DNA of 11,331 nucleotides from Candidatus Latescibacterota bacterium (GTDB taxonomy: Bacteria; Latescibacterota; Latescibacteria; Latescibacterales; Latescibacteraceae), in the NCBI GenBank assembly GCA_018656855.1, contig JABHYP010000004.1, forward strand, positions 1 through 11,331, read 5' to 3'. Made by a program: the position numbers and the translations under genes. The notes beneath the pieces were generated by a model. It made no database searches and was not told the DNA's origin. It was given only the letters and a program-made list of their open reading frames with translations. Every line of letters begins with the position of its first letter. The stretch's first letter is position 1. Shown piece by piece: positions 6,941 through 11,331 of this stretch.

Positions 6941-7954
6941 ATGGTCACTGTCGGAATTATCGGTGCAGGATACTGGGGAAAGAATATTATCAGGACAGTC
7001 AATGCTATTGATTCAGTCAAAATTAAATATATTTCGGATTGCGATAATAAGACACTGGAAAAATTTTCAGCTTATACAGAAACGATAAAAACTTCTGATT
7101 ATCTTGAAATTCTGAAAGACGATGAAGTCAATGCAGTTATAATATCTACTCCTCCTGTTACTCATTATAAGATTGCCAGAAATGCACTATTTGCCCATAA
7201 GCATGTTATGGTTGAGAAACCTATAACCATCGAAACAAATCACGCCCGTGAACTTGTTAAAATTGCAGGGGAAGAAAACCTCAAACTAATGGTCGGACAT
7301 CTTTTGCTTTACCATCCCTGTGTTAATGCAATGAAAAAGTATATCGATGACGGAGAAATTGGCGAAATCTTCTACCTGTACAGCAAGCGCCTGAACCTTG
7401 GGAAAGTGCGTAAGGACGAGAATGCCCTCCTGTCGTTTGCACCCCATGATATTTCGGTGGCACTTTATCTTCTTGGCAAAAATCCGGATTCAGTGAGTGC
7501 GTATGGCAGCAGTTATCTGCAGAAGGATGTTGAGGATGTTGTTTTTCTCAACATGCACTTTCCCGGCGGTAAAATCGCACATATCCATGTAAGCTGGCTT
7601 GATCCGCATAAGGTTAGACATACGACTGTTGTGGGTTCGCACAAAATGATGATATTTGACGATATGGAACCGAGAGAAAAGATAAAAATCTATGATAAGG
7701 GTGTTAAAATGTCTGGGGAATACGGCTCCTACGGAGAATTCCTTTCCCTCAGGGACGGCAACATATTCATCCCTGCTGTTAAAATGCGCGAACCGTTGAA
7801 ATGCGAGTGCGAACACTTTATTGAATGCATTGAACAGGGTTGCTCACCGCGGAGTGACGGCAGGAACGGACTGATTGTCACACACGTATTGGAAGCCGCT
7901 CAGAGATCGCTTAAATCCGGCGGCATTCCCGTTGAAATTGATAAATTAATATGA
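6941..7954 (+). CDS. Gfo/Idh/MocA family NAD(P)-dependent oxidoreductase
   Basis: Cytosolic dehydrogenase of 337 residues that should oxidise or reduce a sugar or nucleotide-sugar hydroxyl using NAD(P). It has an N-terminal Rossmann fold with GIIGAGYWGKN (5-15; glycines 8, 10 and 13), STPPVTH (69-75), the catalytic-lysine motif VEKPI (91-95), and a C-terminal substrate domain containing PHDISVALYLLG (168-179), which holds the conserved His-Asp pair. The GxGYWGxN start and the xPHDLSxxLYLLG segment are typical of the subgroup with nucleotide-sugar dehydrogenases such as WlbA/WbpB-like enzymes. No glycosyltransferase or sugar-pathway gene is next to it, so the substrate is unknown. ATG start; GGAGGA (6925-6930) lies 10 bases upstream. 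The 146-base gap after corC and the intervening hairpins suggest separate or modulated expression. The ATGA at its end begins a small overlapping frame. Confidence 0.93.
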   Translation: MVTVGIIGAGYWGKNIIRTVNAIDSVKIKYISDCDNKTLEKFSAYTETIKTSDYLEILKDDEVNAVIISTPPVTHYKIARNALFAHKHVMVEKPITIETNHARELVKIAGEENLKLMVGHLLLYHPCVNAMKKYIDDGEIGEIFYLYSKRLNLGKVRKDENALLSFAPHDISVALYLLGKNPDSVSAYGSSYLQKDVEDVVFLNMHFPGGKIAHIHVSWLDPHKVRHTTVVGSHKMMIFDDMEPREKIKIYDKGVKMSGEYGSYGEFLSLRDGNIFIPAVKMREPLKCECEHFIECIEQGCSPRSDGRNGLIVTHVLEAAQRSLKSGGIPVEIDKLI

Positions 7955-8058
7955 GAAATATATTTTATTACTTCGGAGTTAGTCCGGATTATTCAAAAAT
8001 AATTTTGCCGTGGAGAACGCAAAAGAATACAAAGGAAAATAATATCAGATATGAATAG
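7951..8058 (+). CDS. Possible 35-residue ORF bridging two genes
   Basis: An ATG inside the ATGA junction at the stop of the oxidoreductase opens a 35-codon frame (begins MRNIFYYFGVSPDYSK) that ends with TAG at 8056-8058, eight bases into the next gene. The two junctions fit translational coupling, and the frame covers nearly all of the 96-base gap. There is no clear Shine-Dalgarno sequence, and I do not recognise the peptide, which is rich in aromatic residues at first and charged later. It may be a real small protein, the cut-down start of a lost gene, or chance. Confidence 0.25.
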   Translation: MRNIFYYFGVSPDYSKIILPWRTQKNTKENNIRYE

Positions 8059-8665
8059 ACCTGAAAACATAAATTATCTAAAATTTCTTGCCTATAAATT
8101 CCAATCATCTGGCTGGAGCACTTACTCGAATATCCTTGAAAGGTATGAAAATTTACCTGTGGGGTGGACAGGCCCGGAACCGGAAATTCTTTTTATAAAG
8201 AGGAAACGTTCCATCGCGGTGTGTATTGAGTCTTTATCATCGCTAAAGGATGATAGTATTTCGGAAAAATGGAAAGCGATACTGAAGGAGAAAGAAGTTC
8301 AACATATCCAGCGTCCGGAAGCGACTGTAACACTACGTGTGAAAATTATGGTTTTATTTAGCGATATTAAGACTCTTGAAATTGCAAAACGCATCGCAGA
8401 GACTCATTCGATACCTATTGACTGCCAGATAATAAAAAAAGTTGCCCGCAAAAGAAGAAAGAAAAAAAAGCATTCTTTAGTGGATAGATCAAAAACTGAC
8501 AAGCTTATTATACTGGTTGGGATTATAATAGTATTGGGTTTTTTATATATTGCCTCGACTTTTATCATATCCACTTTCAAAAAGAAAAGTTTTTTTCAGC
8601 CTGCCGGTACGGAAAGCGATATTGAAAAATATAAGAAACTCTATGAAAGAAGTAAAAGAAGATAA
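8051..8665 (+). CDS. Uncharacterised single-pass membrane protein, possible degenerate endonuclease-like fold
   Basis: A 204-residue protein I cannot assign to a named family. An N-terminal soluble part (1-130) is followed by a very basic stretch (about 129-141, ARKRRKKKKH), one strong membrane segment (about 151-175) and a short charged tail. By the positive-inside rule, the N-terminal part should be cytosolic. Its start resembles PD-(D/E)XK-type folds: a helix with SGWSTYS (20-26), a PEPEILFIK strand (42-50), then a SIAVCIES strand (54-61), a W-containing helix (about 70-82) and a KIMVLFSD strand (98-105). The usual E-x-K lysine is absent, so any such domain would probably bind rather than cut. 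This likeness is by eye. ATG start; AAAGGA (8031-8036) is 14 bases upstream, rather far, but a stop at 8000 leaves no other good start. It follows the oxidoreductase at short range and may be cotranscribed. Confidence 0.75.
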   Translation: MNRPENINYLKFLAYKFQSSGWSTYSNILERYENLPVGWTGPEPEILFIKRKRSIAVCIESLSSLKDDSISEKWKAILKEKEVQHIQRPEATVTLRVKIMVLFSDIKTLEIAKRIAETHSIPIDCQIIKKVARKRRKKKKHSLVDRSKTDKLIILVGIIIVLGFLYIASTFIISTFKKKSFFQPAGTESDIEKYKKLYERSKRR

Positions 8666-8722
8666 TATCACCGTAGTTAGTAAAATAATATCGTAAATTA
8701 AATGAATAAATGTCTTTAGAGC

Positions 8723-8728
8723 GAGGAG
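8723..8728 (+). promoter_or_regulatory. Ribosome binding site of leuS, unusually close
   Basis: GAGGAG lies only three bases before the ATG at 8732. A stop codon (TGA, 8729-8731) directly precedes the ATG in frame, so no upstream start is possible. The next Met in frame is residue 32, too far inside the conserved N-terminus. Confidence 0.55.
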
Positions 8729-8731
8729 TGA

Positions 8732-11158
8732 ATGAGCGGAAAATCAGAGGTTAAATACGACCACAGGGAAATAGAAAAGAAGTGGAGAGAACGCTGGAGC
8801 AAACGAGGCGACTATAAGATAGATATGGATAAAGCACAGCGGCCGTTCTATAACCTCATGATGTTCCCCTATCCTTCCGCAGAAGGTCTTCATGTAGGTA
8901 ATGTGTATGCGTTTACGGGTTCCGACATTTACGGCCGTTTCATGAAAATGTGCGGATATGACGTGTTTGAGCCGATCGGGTTCGATGCGTTCGGCATGCA
9001 TTCGGAGAACTTTGCGATCAGCAAAGGCGTTCATCCCGCACAACTTGTGCCTGAAAATATCTCTAATTTCAGGGATAACCAGCTAAAGCTTATAGGGAAT
9101 ATGTTCGACTGGTCAAGGCAGGTTGATACTACTGATAAAAATTATTATAAATGGACGCAGTGGATATTTGTCCAACTCTTTAAAAATAATCTGGCTTACC
9201 AGGAAGAAGCTTCGGTTAACTGGTGTCCTTCCTGCAAAACGGTGCTTGCTTCCGAACAGGTTATCAGCGAAAAATGTGAGCGGTGCAGTTCTACTGTCAC
9301 CCGGAAAAAAATGCTTCAGTGGTTTTTCAGAATAACAAAATATGCCGAACGTTTAAACGCCAATCTCGATACAATTGACTGGTCGGATATCACAGTTTCC
9401 GCACAGCGCAACTGGATTGGAAAAAGCCAGGGAGCCGATATCGATTTTGCCGTTTCCGGATGTGATGAAAAACTCCGTGTTTTTACCACACGGCCTGATA
9501 CCATCTTCGGAGCCACATATATGGTTCTCGCCCCGGAACACCCGCTGGTTGAAAAGATTACTCCGCCGGAACAGAAAAACACCGTGGAATCGTATGTCAG
9601 GGAAGCTGTTAGTAAAAGCGAACAGGAACGAATTGAGGAAGCCGGGGAAAAGACAGGCGTTTTCACAGGCGGATATGCTGTAAATCCCGCAAATGGGAAA
9701 CAAATCCCCATCTGGGTGGCGGATTACGTGCTTATCGGGTACGGTACGGGAGCGATTATGGCTGTCCCCGCTCATGACGAACGAGATTTTGAATTTGCCA
9801 CTGAATTTAATCTTCCCATAGTAGAGGTTATTTCACCCGACGGAACATCTCACACGCTTAAAGAAGCGTATAGCGGTGAAGGAATAATGATTAACTCCGG
9901 TGAGTTCAACGGCATAACTTCACAGGAGGCGATCGGTAAAATTACCGGGTGGTTTGCAGAACGGGGCAAGGGGAAGAAGTCGGTCAATTACCGCCTGCGC
10001 GACTGGTGCATTTCCCGCCAGAGGTACTGGGGACCTCCTATACCGGTGATTCACTGTAAGTCATGCGGACCTCAGGCGGTTCCTGAGAGTGACTTGCCGG
10101 TGCTCCTGCCAGAAATGGATGATTTCCGGCCGGATGGTTCGGGACGGTCTCCTCTTTCCCGTAATGAGGATTTTGTCAATACTACATGTCCTCAATGCGG
10201 AGGGCCGGCCAGACGTGAAACGGACGTCATGGATAATTTTCTTGACTCAGCGTGGTACTTTTTCCGTTATCCTTCTACTGAATTCGATGACATGCCCTTT
10301 GACAGGGAGCGCACAAAGAAATGGCTTCCGGTTGACATGTACATAGGCGGTAATGAGCATGCGGTTCTTCACCTGCTCTATACCCGATTTATCACCATGG
10401 CGCTAAAGGACATGGGATATATCGAATTTGACGAGCCTTTCAAATGTTTCCGGGCTCACGGCCTTATTATCAAGGACGGGACAAAGATGTCGAAAAGCCG
10501 CGGGAATGTTGTCACACCTGATACATTTATCGCTAAATACGGCGCTGATTGTTTCCGGACATATCTCATGTTTCTCGGGCCCTATACGCTCGGCGGTGAC
10601 TTTCAGGATAAGGGAATCACTGGAGTCCGTCGTTTCTATGATAGAATATACAGGCTTGCCTGTACCGGTAACCTTTCCACAATATCTCTGGAAGATAAAA
10701 AGCTTATTACACTGCTGCATAAAACTGTACGCGATGTCACCAAGCATATACAGAATCTTGAGTATAATACCGCCATAGCATTCATGATGGAATTCCTGAA
10801 TGAAATAAACCGTCAGGATATTGTTTACAAAGAGGCGGTAGAAATTCTGGTTCGTCTTATCGAACCTTTTGCCCCCCATCTTTCCGAAGAGCTTTGGGAG
10901 ATGCTGGGATATAAAGAGAGTATTTTCACTGCAGGTTGGCCTGAATGGGACGAGTCTAAGATTGTCTTCGATACGTTCGAGCTTGTCGCCCAGGTCAACG
11001 GAAAAATACGCGCCGCCATGGAAGCTCCCATGGATATTTCAAGTGAAGATGCAATAGCCCTGGCTACTTCTCACACAAATGTCCAACGATTCATCGAGGG
11101 CAAACCAATCCGAAAAACCATTTATGTCCCCGGCAAACTGGTAAATATTGTTGTTTAG
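8732..11158 (+). CDS. leuS: Leucyl-tRNA synthetase, divergent type without leucine-specific insertion
   Basis: Class I aminoacyl-tRNA synthetase, 808 residues (typical bacterial enzymes are about 810-870). The HIGH box appears as HVGN (54-57) after PYPSAEGL. A zinc site follows, WCPSC (C165, C168) with C182 and C185; a second Cys set lies at C442, C445 and C486, C489. The CP1 editing domain (about 233-415) keeps TTRPDT (252-257) and VPAHDERD with D352, the expected editing aspartate. RDWCISRQRYWG (423-434), MDNFLDSAWYF (500-510) and GGNEHAVLHLLY (539-550) precede KMSKS (585-589). Only 34 residues separate the LLY segment from KMSKS, so the roughly 50-60 residue leucine-specific domain found there in E. 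coli and Thermus enzymes is missing. The anticodon-binding domain and a C-terminal VNGKIRA domain complete the protein. All active-site motifs are intact, so it should be the working LeuRS. The N-terminal wording (GLHVGNVYAFTG, FDAFGMHSENFA) differs from the common bacterial type. Confidence 0.97.
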   Translation: MSGKSEVKYDHREIEKKWRERWSKRGDYKIDMDKAQRPFYNLMMFPYPSAEGLHVGNVYAFTGSDIYGRFMKMCGYDVFEPIGFDAFGMHSENFAISKGVHPAQLVPENISNFRDNQLKLIGNMFDWSRQVDTTDKNYYKWTQWIFVQLFKNNLAYQEEASVNWCPSCKTVLASEQVISEKCERCSSTVTRKKMLQWFFRITKYAERLNANLDTIDWSDITVSAQRNWIGKSQGADIDFAVSGCDEKLRVFTTRPDTIFGATYMVLAPEHPLVEKITPPEQKNTVESYVREAVSKSEQERIEEAGEKTGVFTGGYAVNPANGKQIPIWVADYVLIGYGTGAIMAVPAHDERDFEFATEFNLPIVEVISPDGTSHTLKEAYSGEGIMINSGEFNGITSQEAIGKITGWFAERGKGKKSVNYRLRDWCISRQRYWGPPIPVIHCKSCGPQAVPESDLPVLLPEMDDFRPDGSGRSPLSRNEDFVNTTCPQCGGPARRETDVMDNFLDSAWYFFRYPSTEFDDMPFDRERTKKWLPVDMYIGGNEHAVLHLLYTRFITMALKDMGYIEFDEPFKCFRAHGLIIKDGTKMSKSRGNVVTPDTFIAKYGADCFRTYLMFLGPYTLGGDFQDKGITGVRRFYDRIYRLACTGNLSTISLEDKKLITLLHKTVRDVTKHIQNLEYNTAIAFMMEFLNEINRQDIVYKEAVEILVRLIEPFAPHLSEELWEMLGYKESIFTAGWPEWDESKIVFDTFELVAQVNGKIRAAMEAPMDISSEDAIALATSHTNVQRFIEGKPIRKTIYVPGKLVNIVV

Positions 11159-11174
11159 CAATTTACCGAACCTG

Positions 11175-11180
11175 AAAGGA
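11175..11180 (+). promoter_or_regulatory. Ribosome binding site that sets the TTG start of the last gene
   Basis: AAAGGA lies seven bases before a TTG at 11188 that opens a frame running to the window end. The good spacing supports TTG as the start. The site is 16 bases after the leuS stop. Confidence 0.5.
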
Positions 11181-11187
11181 ACGCATT

Positions 11188-11331
11188 TTGGTCAGGGTAG
11201 TTCGTAATTTTTTTTCTTTTGTTTTGTGGTGTTGTGTTTTTGCGAGTGTATCCGGTTTCGAAACAAATGTTAAAGCGCAGGAGAATCTGTCTGTTTTAAA
11301 AGGCTGGCGGCGATATTCCGATGCGGAAAAC
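11188..11331 (+). CDS. Exported protein with signal peptide, N-terminal fragment
   Basis: A frame opened by TTG runs without a stop for 48 codons to the window end. The start has a classical signal peptide: a basic n-region (MVRVVRN), a hydrophobic core (FFSFVLWCCVFASVSG, about 8-23) and polar residues after it, with signal peptidase cleavage plausible near residues 23-30 (possibly after VKA at 28-30). Beyond this, the chain reads ENLSVLKGWRRYSDAEN. The function cannot be told from so little. It follows leuS by 29 bases and may share its transcript. The adjacent cysteines in the core (15-16) are not in a clear lipobox. Being short and TTG-initiated, it could be missed by gene finders. Confidence 0.65.
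   Translation, partial: MVRVVRNFFSFVLWCCVFASVSGFETNVKAQENLSVLKGWRRYSDAEN

Noticed and set aside
9316..9775. Two long minus-strand frames opposite the leuS editing domain
   Set aside because: Both overlap each other and a conserved LeuRS region; composition is not that of a folded protein and they are explained by codon bias of leuS.
10403..10879. 158-codon minus-strand frame opposite the 3' part of leuS
   Set aside because: It lies opposite the KMSKS and anticodon-domain region, which is clearly coding on the + strand; no independent evidence supports it.

Overview
The window is a compact stretch of bacterial chromosome with every confident gene on the + strand. It has moderate to low GC, frequent GTG/TTG starts and clear Shine-Dalgarno sequences. 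The content is housekeeping: two aminoacyl-tRNA synthetases (AspRS and LeuRS) flank a PhoH - HD-hydrolase - YbeY - CorC operon. No mobile element, CRISPR array, rRNA or tRNA gene was recognised. The combination of a 7TMR-HD (PgpH/YqfF-type) protein, bacterial AspRS with a GAD insert and a divergent LeuRS suggests an uncultured bacterial phylum, perhaps in the FCB or a similar deep lineage. The sequence alone does not allow a firm assignment.

Layout: (1) 1-1359, the 3' part of aspS, whose 5' end lies outside the window. (2) 1360-1729, a 370-base AT-rich intergenic region with a strong sigma70-like promoter, a terminator-like hairpin, a 7-bp tandem repeat and a possible tiny antisense ORF. (3) 1730-6794, a tightly packed operon phoH - pgpH-like - ybeY - corC, with a 36-base gap followed by 1-base and 4-base overlaps. 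(4) 6795-6940, a short spacer with two competing hairpins. (5) 6941-8665, a Gfo/Idh/MocA oxidoreductase, a possible 35-codon coupled ORF and an unrecognised single-pass membrane protein. (6) 8732-11158, leuS. (7) 11188 to the window end, the start of an exported protein with a TTG start and signal peptide.

How the genes fit together: phoH, ybeY and corC are commonly linked and concern RNA maturation and envelope/ion homeostasis, while the 7TMR-HD protein belongs to the family that hydrolyses cyclic di-AMP. The order joins the Firmicutes-type phoH-yqfF-ybeY arrangement to the proteobacterial ybeY-corC arrangement. The most interesting points are the loss of a conserved metal-ligand histidine in the 7TMR-HD protein, a LeuRS lacking the leucine-specific insertion before KMSKS, and an orphan membrane protein whose cytosolic part looks like a degenerate restriction-endonuclease-like fold. 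I did not find a convincing new multi-gene system here.
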